Assembly: GCA_963678205.1 (NCBI GenBank)
Contig: OY782760.1
Location: 2,108,001-2,172,000 of the forward strand
Direction: 5' to 3'
DNA from: G963556115 sp963678205
GTDB lineage: Bacteria > Planctomycetota > SZUA-567
Length of the DNA stretch: 64,000 nt
Under the pieces are notes generated by a model. It was not told the DNA's origin. It did not search any database and worked only from the letters and a program-made list of their open reading frames with translations. Positions 35,148 to 44,796 of the stretch are shown one piece after another; position 1 is the first letter of the stretch; every line of letters starts with the position of its first letter. The position numbers were made by a program, and so were the translations under genes.

Positions 35148-36203
35148 TTACTCTTTGTCTGAATTGCAATCAGGTTTAGTGGTACTTTCAATATCTGTAT
35201 GAGTTTTAGCTGAATCATCTTGGGGCTCATTATTCTCATTTGGGTTGTTTGAGTTGTTTTCTCTGCTATTAATGCATGTTTTCGGCCTTTGAAGCTTTGA
35301 TGCAGGCTTGTGAGAAATAATATCGTCAAAGTTAATTGTTTCAACACTTCCGTCTTCACAGTATATATGAATATTTTTGCTGAGTAACTGGGAGCTAATT
35401 ACAGTGCCTGTGAGTTCTGCTGTAGATACTTTGTCTCCTTTGCGGGGGAGTATATTCTTGTGATCCTTGTATACTTCGTCTTCAAACCTCAAACAGCACA
35501 TTAATCTGCCACAGTGGCCACTTATTTTGCTCGGATCAAGCGTTGTTTTTTGCATCTTCGCCATTCGCATGGTAACGGGCTCTAAGTCATGGATGAAAGT
35601 TCTGCAACAGAGTTCTCTACCGCAGTGTTCATAGTCTGAGAGCATTTTTGCTTCATCTCTTACACCAATCTGACGCATTTCAATGCGTGTACGATAGCGT
35701 CGTGCAAGATCTTTTACTAACTCTCTAAAATCAACTCTGCCATCAGCAATAAAGTAGAATATGATCTTTTCACCACTGAAAATATGCTCGATGCTTACAA
35801 GCTTCATCTTCATCTCTCTACTCTTTATTCGTTGTTTACAGTACTCCATCTCTTCAGGTTCTTTTTGTGTTTTTATATGATTGAGGATATTTTTATCACT
35901 CATTGTTGCTTCACGCTCAATATAGCCAATAACTTCATTAGAATTAACTTCTGCGGGATTTAGAGCGGAAGCTTTAATGCAAACTGTTCCAAATTCAAGA
36001 CCAGAAGGGGTCTTAACTAAAACTTTGCTGCATTGGCGAAGTTTCTCTATGTTAGAATAAAAGTAACTCTGAACATTAGCTTTGGTATATTTAATCCCGA
36101 CAATATATTTATAATCTTCAGGGTTTAGATCAAGGTGATCTTTGGGTTTCTCACGCTTGATCCTACTAGAACCCCTATTTTTGTTATCTTCTTCGTAACT
36201 CAT
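35148..36203 (-). CDS. PSP1 domain protein (RicT/YaaT-like)
   Basis: The 351-residue protein has a PSP1 domain at about residues 75-260 with the cysteine clusters CGRELCC and CGRLMCCLRFE typical of RicT-like proteins, where they hold an iron-sulfur cluster in a complex affecting RNA maturation and phosphorelay. The C-terminal 80 residues are Asn/Asp/Glu/Lys-rich and probably disordered. The gene order holB then PSP1 then tmk neighbours matches the widespread tmk-holB-yaaT arrangement. It starts 6 bases after the holB stop, so co-transcription is near certain. Confidence 0.88.
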   Translation of the reverse strand: MSYEEDNKNRGSSRIKREKPKDHLDLNPEDYKYIVGIKYTKANVQSYFYSNIEKLRQCSKVLVKTPSGLEFGTVCIKASALNPAEVNSNEVIGYIEREATMSDKNILNHIKTQKEPEEMEYCKQRIKSREMKMKLVSIEHIFSGEKIIFYFIADGRVDFRELVKDLARRYRTRIEMRQIGVRDEAKMLSDYEHCGRELCCRTFIHDLEPVTMRMAKMQKTTLDPSKISGHCGRLMCCLRFEDEVYKDHKNILPRKGDKVSTAELTGTVISSQLLSKNIHIYCEDGSVETINFDDIISHKPASKLQRPKTCINSRENNSNNPNENNEPQDDSAKTHTDIESTTKPDCNSDKE

Positions 36204-36209
36204 AAGAAA

Positions 36210-37196
36210 TTATCCTTTATATAAGGCTGTTACCGTATTGATAACAGCATTTAGCGTAACTAATTCTGGGCGCACATTTGCATTAAGTATTTCACCAGCT
36301 TCCCACAAGTTCTGTAGAGCCTTGTGTCCATACCTTGCTGAAAGACCGCTTCTCATCTGTTGTCTTACGTAAAGTGATAGCATATCGAGAATATTAAGTA
36401 CTGCTTCTCTCTTGCTGGCAGAATTTTTATTACTCTTTACTTTACTGTTGAGTATCCTCGCATATCTTACAGCTTCTGCTGGAGTTTTATAATTTTTTAT
36501 GTCACATATTTGTTGCCAATTCTCTAGTATTTCACTATTTGTAAGAGTCAGAGCCTTGCCAAGTGAGCCCTCAGAGAGATTACTAAGCTGTTTTGCTTCT
36601 ATTTTAGAAAAATTCATAGTATTAATCAAGTAATCTGTTATGCTCAGTGAGCTTAAATGACTCATGCCTACAATACAACATCTACTGGTAATAGTTGCAA
36701 GTAGCCTATCTTTATTCGAGCTTGTAAGCACAATCAGGCTGTCTGGTGGCGGTTCTTCAAGTGTTTTCAAGAATGCATTTGCAGCTTCTATATTAATTCT
36801 CTCAATATCAGGGATAACGCAGACTCTTCCATATCCATTCATAGGCTTCAATCTCATGAAATCTAGTACTGCTGGGTGCTCTATATTTTCTGTTCCTGTC
36901 CCTGAACGTTGAGTAAAACGCCGTATTCTTAGTTCGTGTGGTTCTCTTGGAAGCTCCAAATAATCTGGGTGGTTATTGCTTTTAAGTAGTGAACAGCTTC
37001 TACATTTTCCACAGGAATCATTATCCTGTGGATCTTGGCATAAATAAAGCGTAGCTATAGCCCTTGCAAGGCTGGTCTTGCCAATACCTTTATCACCTGT
37101 CAAAAGATAAGCATGACTTAAGCGGTTCTGTTTAAATGAGTTTAATAACTCTGACTTTGCTTTGTTTTGCTCTAGTATGTCTTTAAAGCAATTCAT
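36210..37196 (-). CDS. holB: DNA polymerase III delta-prime subunit
   Basis: The 328-residue clamp-loader subunit has a P-loop GDKGIGKT at residues 34-41 and a four-cysteine zinc module at Cys53, Cys62, Cys65 and Cys68, followed by the AAA+ region with EEPPPDSLIVLTSSN (sensor region). It supports sliding-clamp loading in replication. It overlaps the 3' end of tmk by 14 bases, so translational coupling is expected. The retained P-loop and SRC motif (ITSRC) fit HolB/DnaX-like proteins, and the short length with the C-terminal helical collar favours HolB. Confidence 0.9.
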   Translation of the reverse strand: MNCFKDILEQNKAKSELLNSFKQNRLSHAYLLTGDKGIGKTSLARAIATLYLCQDPQDNDSCGKCRSCSLLKSNNHPDYLELPREPHELRIRRFTQRSGTGTENIEHPAVLDFMRLKPMNGYGRVCVIPDIERINIEAANAFLKTLEEPPPDSLIVLTSSNKDRLLATITSRCCIVGMSHLSSLSITDYLINTMNFSKIEAKQLSNLSEGSLGKALTLTNSEILENWQQICDIKNYKTPAEAVRYARILNSKVKSNKNSASKREAVLNILDMLSLYVRQQMRSGLSARYGHKALQNLWEAGEILNANVRPELVTLNAVINTVTALYKG

Positions 37197-37797
37197 CTAA
37201 GCTCTCCAGGACATCAGTTTTTACTTTTTCAATTGCTTTATCCGCATTGATTATGCACAACCTTGATACTGGTATTTTTGATAACGCTTCATGGTATCTG
37301 GTTCTGACCTCTTTCATATATTGGATACCTTTTTCTTCAACGCGGTCTTTTTTGCTCAAGATTCTGGACAATCCAACTTCAGCTGGCAGATCTAGGTAAA
37401 TAATGTTATCGGGTTTAAGTCCGTCTGCCCCTGCTTCAGTAATTGAACAAAGGGTTTCATCATTAATTCTTCCAGATGCACCTTGGTATGCCAATGTTGA
37501 GTATATAAATCTGTCACTTATTACCACTTCACCTCGTTCGAGAGCAGGGCGTATAAGTTCGTTTACCAATTGGTTTCTGCTTGCTGAGTAGAGTAGTAAT
37601 TCGGTCATTGGAGTCATTTTAGTAAATTCGGGGTTTAGTAAAACTTTTCGTAATGCGTATCCAATATCTGTACCTCCGGGATCTTGTACATATAAGGCCT
37701 TTATCCCTTTTGATTTTAAGTGCTCTTTAGTTGCCGCGATCATCGCGCTTTTACCAGCACCATCTGTACCTTCAAATACTATAAATTTTCCTGTCAT
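37183..37797 (-). CDS. tmk: Thymidylate kinase
   Basis: The 204-residue protein has the P-loop GTDGAGKS at residues 10-17, a DR motif (SDRFIYSTLAYQG) and the lid region typical of TMP kinase. It phosphorylates dTMP to dTDP in the cytoplasm, downstream of the dCMP deaminase encoded at 2046-2516. It heads the run tmk-holB-PSP1-Minf_1886-phosphatase-kinase on the minus strand. It is separated from ackA by a terminator at 37938-37966, so transcription likely starts in the 140 bases between. Confidence 0.93.
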   Translation of the reverse strand: MTGKFIVFEGTDGAGKSAMIAATKEHLKSKGIKALYVQDPGGTDIGYALRKVLLNPEFTKMTPMTELLLYSASRNQLVNELIRPALERGEVVISDRFIYSTLAYQGASGRINDETLCSITEAGADGLKPDNIIYLDLPAEVGLSRILSKKDRVEEKGIQYMKEVRTRYHEALSKIPVSRLCIINADKAIEKVKTDVLESLDELL

Positions 37798-37937
37798 TAC
37801 TCTTCCTAATTCAATCTATCTTGTTGCATTTACTATTGTACAGTTAATATAACTAAATGTAATTATTCTTTGATAATCTGTTAAAAAATACTGAGTATAT
37901 TATATGATACTTGTATTTAATGTAAACATAAAAATAC

Positions 37938-37966
37938 AAAATCCCCCTTAAGATAAGGGGGATTTT
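37938..37966 (-). terminator. Intrinsic terminator after ackA
   Basis: AAAATCCCCCTT (37938-37949) pairs perfectly with AAGGGGGATTTT (37955-37966) around a 5-base loop. Read on the minus strand, the stem is followed by a T-rich run, so it is a rho-independent terminator for the acetate kinase gene. Confidence 0.85.
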
Positions 37967-37991
37967 ATAATTGTAAAATTTTGCTTACTTA

Positions 37992-39200
37992 TTATTTAAC
38001 AAGTCGGTATGTGTCAGAAGCGATGAAGCCTTCCTCGTCTGTTGCCACTACCATTACTTTTACACTACTGTCTGTAGCTGAAATATCACCTTCAACACCG
38101 CGCCATGTGTTTTTATTTTTTACAGGGTCAATCTTAACTCCAAGATTTGCAAGTGTGTCACATGCTGCCCAACGAATAACTGGACCATTTTCGCCAATAC
38201 CACCTGTGAATGCAATAGCATCAACTCTATCGAGTACAGCCATATAAGCACCGATAAATTTCTTGACTCTATAGCTGAACATATCAAGTACAAGTTGTCC
38301 GCGGCTTTCTGGACCGTTTTGCTCCGCATCTTCTTCAATATCACGCATGTCACTTGTTTTTTCTGATATGCCCATGATACCTGATTGTTTATTTAGCATT
38401 GTATCAACTTCGTGGAAGTCTTTGCAGATCTCTTTTTCTAGCAGATAGAATGGTATTGCAGGATCAATATCACCACTTCTTGTTCCCATCATTACACCAG
38501 CAAGAGGCGTCATGCCCATTGTGGTATCGATAGATTTGCCATTTTTTACAGCAGTAATTGAACCGCCATTACCTAGGTGGCAAATAATAAGATTTACCTG
38601 GTGTTCTGGTATACCAAGCATGCTTGCAGTTTTACGAGTTACAAAATTGTGGGATGTACCGTGGAATCCGTACTTTCTTACTTTATGTTCTGTGTAGAGA
38701 TTGTAAGGAAGAGGATATAAATAAGCGTGTTCTGGAAGTGTCTGGTGGAATGCTGTGTCAAATACTGCTACCATCTTAATATCATCTCCTAGTGCTTCGC
38801 GTACTGCTTTGATACCGGTAAGGTTTGCTGGGTTGTGTAGTGGTGCAAGGTCTGTTACATCTTCGATACCTTTGATTACTTCGCTGTCAATTACAACTGA
38901 AGTATTGTACTGTTCGCCACCGTGTACTACTCTGTGTCCAACTGCCTTGATTTCATGAATATCTTTGATGACACCGTGTTCTGGATCTACAAGTGCTGTA
39001 AGTATTAATTTCATGCCTACTTTGTGATCTGGAATCGGCTTTTCAAATTGATGTTTGGTATCTTCTACTCGGTGAGTAAGTGAACCAGACTCAAGGCCAA
39101 TTCTATCAACCAAACCTTTGGCTAGCACTTTCTTCTCTGGCATGTCAAAAACTTGATATTTGATGGATGAAGAACCGCAATTAATTACTAAAACAATCAT
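37992..39200 (-). CDS. ackA: Acetate kinase
   Basis: The 402-residue protein has the ASKHA start VINCGSSSIKYQVF, the family signature KYGFHGTSHNFVT, CHLGNGGSITAVKNG and FTGGIGENGPVIR, all highly conserved in acetate kinase. Together with phosphotransacetylase it interconverts acetyl-CoA and acetate, generating ATP; no pta gene is in the window. It is monocistronic, with its own intrinsic terminator and about 275 bases of AT-rich sequence upstream. A fermentative or overflow metabolism is suggested. Confidence 0.95.
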   Translation of the reverse strand: MIVLVINCGSSSIKYQVFDMPEKKVLAKGLVDRIGLESGSLTHRVEDTKHQFEKPIPDHKVGMKLILTALVDPEHGVIKDIHEIKAVGHRVVHGGEQYNTSVVIDSEVIKGIEDVTDLAPLHNPANLTGIKAVREALGDDIKMVAVFDTAFHQTLPEHAYLYPLPYNLYTEHKVRKYGFHGTSHNFVTRKTASMLGIPEHQVNLIICHLGNGGSITAVKNGKSIDTTMGMTPLAGVMMGTRSGDIDPAIPFYLLEKEICKDFHEVDTMLNKQSGIMGISEKTSDMRDIEEDAEQNGPESRGQLVLDMFSYRVKKFIGAYMAVLDRVDAIAFTGGIGENGPVIRWAACDTLANLGVKIDPVKNKNTWRGVEGDISATDSSVKVMVVATDEEGFIASDTYRLVK

Positions 39201-39475
39201 AATTTTCCCTTTTTATTAAGCCGTAATAAATTAATAGACAATATAACTATATTCCTAATTATTCAGACGTCAAGATAAAAGATAGTGATATAAATAACAA
39301 TATGGTTGGAAAGTTGGTATAATTGAACATTGTACTGGATTTTTACTGTAAAAATATGTTTAATTATTAAATATGATGTTATTAGAGTGATATCTTGTAA
39401 ATTTTTAAACTATAAAACATTATACTTTTAATCTTATGCTTGAAAGTTTTTGTGTGCAAATTTGGATTTAATCAA

Positions 39476-41236
39476 ATGGATATATCTAAAAAATTATTTA
39501 TACTTTTTATAAATTTTTTGTTTATCTCTATGTCAGGATGCATTTCTGGAGCAGTCGATACTAGTGAAGAACGTGAGCGCATTACCGAACTTTTTGTTGG
39601 TAATGCTTTGCCCATTGTTAATATTGATACACTGGTTACGGAGAAGAGGTTAGTACCGCCCAGTAAGAATAAGGCTTACCGTATAGACAATAGAGTTGGT
39701 ATTGAAGGAGATTATTATGTCTTTAATATATATACACCTCACGGTACAGTTTTGGCAAAAGGTACAGCAGCTTTGGTTGAGTACTGTTATGATGCTGAAG
39801 TCTTAGAAATGATTTTATCTTCTAATTTTGGCGAAGTTATGAATATTACTCTTGATAAAGATTTTCCGTCAGTTAATACAGAAGTTGTTGATGCTAAAGT
39901 GTATAAAATTGATTCTATTGTTGGAATTGGGAGAAGATTTAATCAGGAGTATTCAGAAGATTTTGATCGAGATATTATCATTGATAATATTAGTGATAGA
40001 AGTACTATATATGGGGCGTATTATGATAAATTTAGAATGACCATTGCTTATAAATTAGGGCTTGATGCATACTCAGCTAATTTTTATGTTCAGCGATTTT
40101 TGGACTCTTTAACTACTTTGGATGAGAGTGACTTAAAGGGGCTTCTTGAGATAAATCTTGTTCAACCCGATGTTAATATTCATAGAGGCAGAAAAAACAT
40201 TGATGCTACCTCGCAGTCCAGAGACTTGTATCCTGGCAGCAAAAGCCTTCTGATTGAATCAAGAATAGTCAACAGTGATCCTGATAGTATTAAATTTAAG
40301 CTTTTACAGTTATATAAAATAATTTTCCCGGGAATAGATTTTTCTGCTACCTCTATTGAGGACCTAATATACTCTAGTCATTATTCTATACGAGAAGAAT
40401 TATATATCTTTGCATATTTAAACGATATGAAGGGTGTAAAGAATAAAGGCGATATTATAGACCTTCTTGCTAATGCGCAAACAGCTTTTGAAGCAAGGCA
40501 GTATTTTATACAGTTGGAGTTACTCCATGCATATTATGCATATATGGGTGGTTTGAATAGGTTTGTCGCTCTAAGTAATATGATTGGGGCCATTGATAAT
40601 TCATATCAGGTAATTGTTATGCCGACATGGGATCATACTAGAGATCGTAATAAGGTTCGGAAGTTACTCGTTGAAGTTAAAAATATCAAAAAGCGTAATT
40701 CTGCAGCAGGCGCAAATATTTGGTTTGTTGGTGACTGTGACAAAAATACTAAAAAAACAGCGGAAAAAGCTGGAATTAATATTCGTGATGGGGTAGTAAC
40801 TGATGCGATGTTTAGATTTACAATTTACAGAAAACTGACCTATAAATTTGCTCCCGGTGATCCTCTTGTTAATAATGTTGCTAAGCTAACGCCTAATCCA
40901 TTGACACAATATCAAAGAGTGAATAGACCAGTTCCAACAACTTTATTGCCAGATTCTGAGAATATTGCAAAGTCTGACAACAAAAATGAGTCAACAATTA
41001 TTATTGAGAATCCTGATAAACCAAAACCCAAGAAGCATGACCCTAGAAACTTGCGTGAATTTGGTATTGGTGTAAAGATCATACCAAAAGAAAAACTTGT
41101 CGTTAATGATGTCCCTGGAATCGCACAGGAGGGTATAGGAGAAGACTTTGAGGAGGATGAGACAGGTTCTGGTGATGGGAAATTACCTAGTATTGGTGAA
41201 GATCCTGTAAAGGTTGATTCAAATTCCATCTTCTAA
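39476..41236 (+). CDS. Putative lipoprotein of unknown function
   Basis: The start is set at the ATG at 39476, giving 586 residues with a signal peptide and a lipobox-like MSGC (Cys21), followed by SGAVDTSEE. A TTG 36 bases earlier adds an unlikely leader. The rest is a soluble mixed alpha/beta protein with charged low-complexity C-terminal tail (about residues 505-586, with DKPKPKKHDP and an acidic EDFEEDETGSGDG). No family is recognised. It is followed by a multi-helix membrane protein 65 bases downstream in the same direction, a probable partner. It likely sits in the outer membrane or periplasm. The low hydrophobicity of the body and steady codon pattern support a real gene. Confidence 0.6.
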   Translation: MDISKKLFILFINFLFISMSGCISGAVDTSEERERITELFVGNALPIVNIDTLVTEKRLVPPSKNKAYRIDNRVGIEGDYYVFNIYTPHGTVLAKGTAALVEYCYDAEVLEMILSSNFGEVMNITLDKDFPSVNTEVVDAKVYKIDSIVGIGRRFNQEYSEDFDRDIIIDNISDRSTIYGAYYDKFRMTIAYKLGLDAYSANFYVQRFLDSLTTLDESDLKGLLEINLVQPDVNIHRGRKNIDATSQSRDLYPGSKSLLIESRIVNSDPDSIKFKLLQLYKIIFPGIDFSATSIEDLIYSSHYSIREELYIFAYLNDMKGVKNKGDIIDLLANAQTAFEARQYFIQLELLHAYYAYMGGLNRFVALSNMIGAIDNSYQVIVMPTWDHTRDRNKVRKLLVEVKNIKKRNSAAGANIWFVGDCDKNTKKTAEKAGINIRDGVVTDAMFRFTIYRKLTYKFAPGDPLVNNVAKLTPNPLTQYQRVNRPVPTTLLPDSENIAKSDNKNESTIIIENPDKPKPKKHDPRNLREFGIGVKIIPKEKLVVNDVPGIAQEGIGEDFEEDETGSGDGKLPSIGEDPVKVDSNSIF

Positions 41237-41301
41237 ACAAATTTTTATATTTGGTCGACAATAAATTATGCGTATGTTTAATTCTGCAGGTATGGATTTT
41301 A

Positions 41302-42450
41302 ATGAATATTATTGACGATATTGTTAACGCGGTAGAAAAAGTTGACTGGAGCTTTGAGAGTCATGACCCGTTTTGGGCATGGTTAATAGTTGCTATGTAT
41401 TTACTGGCATCTTTCCTATGTCTTAGAGCTTTATTTTGCTCACAAAGGTCATTGTTCCCTGATAGCATTAAAAAGAAGTCTAGAATTTTTTGGGTTTTGT
41501 TATTTGTAATAATGCTGTTTTTAGCATGTAATAAACAGCTGGATATTCAAACTTATGTTACTGCTGTTGGTAGAGAAGTTGCTCATGCTCAAGGCTGGTA
41601 TGATCAGAGACGTACAATTCAAAAGGAAGTTGTCATTACCATTGCTTTAATAGCATTTTTATTATTATTTTATATGTTTTACATGGTTTATAATCTTCCA
41701 ACCGCAAATAAAATCGCCATGGTTGGGGCATTATTTACTTTTACTTTTATTGTAATGAGAGCTTTCTCTTTTCATCATCTTGATCACTATGTAGGCAGAT
41801 TAATATTTGGCGTAAAAATGCACATTCTTATTGAAGTTTGTGGTGGAGTGATTGTAAGCTTAGGTGCATTCCTCAGTGTAAAAACATTGTTGAAGTGGGA
41901 GTTATATTATGATTCTAATTATAGTCTGACTTCTCGTGAAAGTATAATAAATCCCGATTTTAATTGTGATTCGGATTCTAGTAGTGAAGTTATGGAAGAA
42001 GCGGAAAGGAATAATGATACAAAATTGGATGTGTTAAGTGAGTCCAGTTATGTTAACAATAAATTTAGTGAGAGTAGTGCTATGAGCTCTAATAATATTG
42101 ATTTGAGTAATTCTACTTCAAGCAGTGGCACTACAAATAAAATGACTGATAAGAATGTTTCTTTTTTCACGCTAGTAAGTGGCACAATTGAAAACGAAGA
42201 GTTAGAAGATTCAAAGGTGGAACTTTTCCAAAAGGTATCGAATCCAAAGTATGGTGATAATAAAAAAGTTGTACTTGATAATGCATCACCAAGAATTTCC
42301 AGAGAAAGACTGAGTGAATTAAATAGAATTAGAAGAGAGTTAGAGGTATCACATGAACTTACTGATAATTCAAAAAAAAATAATGCGAAACCAAAAATTG
42401 ATAGAGATTCCTGCTGGATAACTCGTACAGACGAAACAGGCTGGATTTAA
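41302..42450 (+). CDS. Multi-helix membrane protein with hydrophilic C-terminal half, unknown
   Basis: The ATG at 41302 gives 382 residues; an upstream TTG in frame adds 17 doubtful residues. Five hydrophobic helices occupy about residues 20-210 (WAWLIVAMYLLASFLCL, FWVLLFVIMLFLA, VVITIALIAFLLLFYMF, AMVGALFTFTFIVM, and ILIEVCGGVIVSLGAFL). A cluster of His (FHHLDHYVG, about residue 160) lies before the last helix. Residues 220-382 are Ser/Asn-rich, acidic and probably disordered and cytoplasmic. No family is recognised. It is the downstream partner of the putative lipoprotein. It ends 30 bases before a bidirectional hairpin. Confidence 0.6.
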   Translation: MNIIDDIVNAVEKVDWSFESHDPFWAWLIVAMYLLASFLCLRALFCSQRSLFPDSIKKKSRIFWVLLFVIMLFLACNKQLDIQTYVTAVGREVAHAQGWYDQRRTIQKEVVITIALIAFLLLFYMFYMVYNLPTANKIAMVGALFTFTFIVMRAFSFHHLDHYVGRLIFGVKMHILIEVCGGVIVSLGAFLSVKTLLKWELYYDSNYSLTSRESIINPDFNCDSDSSSEVMEEAERNNDTKLDVLSESSYVNNKFSESSAMSSNNIDLSNSTSSSGTTNKMTDKNVSFFTLVSGTIENEELEDSKVELFQKVSNPKYGDNKKVVLDNASPRISRERLSELNRIRRELEVSHELTDNSKKNNAKPKIDRDSCWITRTDETGWI

Positions 42451-42479
42451 ACGTTATTGTTTCAGATAGTTTATTTTTT

Positions 42480-42506
42480 AAGCAGATATGTTCATCATAT
42501 CTGCTT
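42480..42506. terminator. Bidirectional hairpin terminator
   Basis: An 11-bp perfect stem (42480-42490 with 42496-42506) with a 5-base loop sits between the convergent membrane protein and oppC genes. T-rich sequence lies on the plus-strand left side and would follow on the minus transcript. Confidence 0.75.
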
Positions 42507-42542
42507 TAGCATATATCATTCATTTTTACGTTTTTAATTATA

Positions 42543-43736
42543 CTATTCTTTCAATCTAGGATCCATAGCATCTCTAAGACCTTCACCAATCAAGTTATAT
42601 GTAGTCATGGCAATGAATATTGCAATTCCAGGGAACATTGTAAGCCACCAGTTGGTAAGTGGACTATCTCTGCCTTCATTTAGAAGTTCTCCCCAGGTCG
42701 CAGTAGGGGTTGCTACACCAAGACCTAAGAATGACAGACCACTTTCTGATAAGATAGCTCCGGCAATACCGAAGGATATCCCAACTAGAACAGGGCTTAT
42801 TGCATTTGGTATAATGTGGTAGAATATAATTCTTGTAGATTTTGCTCCTAGTGCTCTGGCGCCAGTTACATAATCAAGCTGCTTCTGTTTTAAAATTTCC
42901 CCGCGTATTAATCGTGCGGTGCCTGTCCAGCCAGTAAGTCCTATTACAAGCATAATATTTAGAATCGAACGCTGTTCTAAAAATGCAATAATAGTTAGGG
43001 TTAAAAAGAATGTAGGGAAGCAAATTACAATTTCAATTATCCTTGATATTGTAATATCTATCCAGCCTCCAAAATACCCAGCTATCGAGCCTATAATAAC
43101 TCCTAGCATTGTTGCAATACCAACGGAGAAAAAACCAACAGATAATGATACTCTCGCACCGTATATCATTCGAACTAGTACATCTCTGCCTACTTCGTCT
43201 GTGCCAAGAAGGTTGTAGCCTTCACGGTATGGATTTGAAGAATCAAACCAGTTTGGGGGGAGTTTGGGCTTGAATTTTTGTTGATATGGTCCATAAGCTA
43301 TTGGAGCAAATATTCCTGTTCCAACTCCTAATTTATCAAGGTTTGAGTAGTCTTTTGGTTGGTTTCTTGACTGGGTAAAAATAAAGGGCAGAGCGACAAT
43401 AATTAGTGCTATAAGTATTAAGAGTTTATACTTATTCTTAAAAATAAGTTTTAAAATAACGACTATTGGTAGACAAATTGCTAAATAGTTGAATAAGTAC
43501 TCTATGAATTTTTCCCTTGAGTCCATAGGTGCAAAGAACTCTCTGAAAAAGGGATAGGAAATACTACCGGATTCCTCCCAAATAAATGGAATACGCGAAG
43601 CAATAAATGGTGCATAAAGAGCAATGATAAAAAGTATGATAGCAATATACATGCTGAGCATTGCTATGCGTTTATGCTGGAATTGTCCCCAGACATTATG
43701 CCAGTATGATTTACTTTTGTGGGTTGTGATACTCAT
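42543..43736 (-). CDS. oppC: Peptide ABC transporter permease, OppC type
   Basis: The 397-residue protein has two N-terminal helices separated by loops, a long hydrophilic insert (about 145-175), and the BPD_transp_1 core with the EAA-like signature ARALGAKSTRIIFYHIIPNAISPVL. The conserved GTDEVGRDVLVRMIYGARVSL and the ending RDAMDPRLKE are typical OppC/DppC features. It is longer than usual (about 300) because of the N-terminal extra helix pair. It lies 17 bases after oppB in an A-B-C operon. No ATPase gene follows, so OppD/OppF must be encoded elsewhere, possibly including the oppF at 8153-9172. Confidence 0.9.
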   Translation of the reverse strand: MSITTHKSKSYWHNVWGQFQHKRIAMLSMYIAIILFIIALYAPFIASRIPFIWEESGSISYPFFREFFAPMDSREKFIEYLFNYLAICLPIVVILKLIFKNKYKLLILIALIIVALPFIFTQSRNQPKDYSNLDKLGVGTGIFAPIAYGPYQQKFKPKLPPNWFDSSNPYREGYNLLGTDEVGRDVLVRMIYGARVSLSVGFFSVGIATMLGVIIGSIAGYFGGWIDITISRIIEIVICFPTFFLTLTIIAFLEQRSILNIMLVIGLTGWTGTARLIRGEILKQKQLDYVTGARALGAKSTRIIFYHIIPNAISPVLVGISFGIAGAILSESGLSFLGLGVATPTATWGELLNEGRDSPLTNWWLTMFPGIAIFIAMTTYNLIGEGLRDAMDPRLKE

Positions 43737-43753
43737 TAATACTTACTTTCTAG

Positions 43754-44782
43754 TTATTTCTCTAGAGAAATTCTTGGATCTACAATTCCGTATGCAATGT
43801 CACTGACAAGAATTCCAAATAGGGTTAGAGCGGCTGTGATACCTGCTGTTGTCATGAGTAATGGGTAATCCCTGCTACTGATGGCTTCAAAACTCAGCAT
43901 CCCCATACCGGGTATTCTAAATATAAACTCAATAAAAACACTACCAACAATAAGAGCAGGCAGTAGTGATGAAGAAGTTGTAATAAGAGGAATTATACTG
44001 TTTCTTAGGGCATGTTTAAAAATTACTTTTTTATTACTCAAACCTTTGGCTTTGGCTGTTCTTATGTAGTCCTGTTTGATTACGTCAAGCATTGTAGTGC
44101 GGGTAAATCTACTTAAAAATGTAAATGAACCATATGATAAACAGAGAATTGGTAGAACGTAGTGTTTGCTTGTTTGCAGTAATACACTCCAATAATTTTC
44201 AGTTAATGGTATTATCGGATCAATATTACTTGTTGGCCACCAAGGTAAAAACTTTGAAATAAAGATAATGGCCAGAAGTGCTACCCAGAACGATGGTAGT
44301 GAATATAGCATGAAAAAAATTAATGAACTTGCTCTGTCAAAGAATGAATCTCTGAATATAGCAGAATAAATACCGATCGGAAGAGCTACCAAGTACATAA
44401 TGACTATTGATATTAGATTGAGCTTTAGTGTTGGTGGTAGACGCTCTTTTAGTAGTTCTGAAACAGGAGTACCTAGGTTTACAGTAATAGAGATACCAAA
44501 GTCCCCTCTAATTATTCCTTTACTACCAGGAACATTGGGGTTTCCTGTCAGCCAGTACCAGTATCCGACATACCAAGGTTTATCCAGCCCGAAATGTTTA
44601 CGAAACTGCTTTGCTGCTTCCGATTCGCCTTCTTGGATCTCTCCTGGGTTATTTGATGATGAGAGCATGTTTGACTTTACAGGATCCCCTGGTGCAATAC
44701 GCATCATCATATACGATAGCAAGGTTATCATAAATAATGTCGGAAGCATAATTAGTATACGTTTAAATATATATTGTATCAT
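43754..44782 (-). CDS. oppB: Peptide ABC transporter permease, OppB type
   Basis: The 342-residue protein has the OppB N-terminus (YIFKRILIMLPTLFMITLLSYMMMRIAPGDPV), a long periplasmic loop, and the core with the signature AKAKGLSNKKVIFKHALRNSIIPL followed by FIFRIPGMGMLSFEAISSRDYPLL. It forms the channel with OppC. Its start lies 14 bases after the oppA stop and its stop 17 bases before the oppC start, so all three are one transcript. Confidence 0.92.
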   Translation of the reverse strand: MIQYIFKRILIMLPTLFMITLLSYMMMRIAPGDPVKSNMLSSSNNPGEIQEGESEAAKQFRKHFGLDKPWYVGYWYWLTGNPNVPGSKGIIRGDFGISITVNLGTPVSELLKERLPPTLKLNLISIVIMYLVALPIGIYSAIFRDSFFDRASSLIFFMLYSLPSFWVALLAIIFISKFLPWWPTSNIDPIIPLTENYWSVLLQTSKHYVLPILCLSYGSFTFLSRFTRTTMLDVIKQDYIRTAKAKGLSNKKVIFKHALRNSIIPLITTSSSLLPALIVGSVFIEFIFRIPGMGMLSFEAISSRDYPLLMTTAGITAALTLFGILVSDIAYGIVDPRISLEK

Positions 44783-44796
44783 TTAGTACTTTCTGC

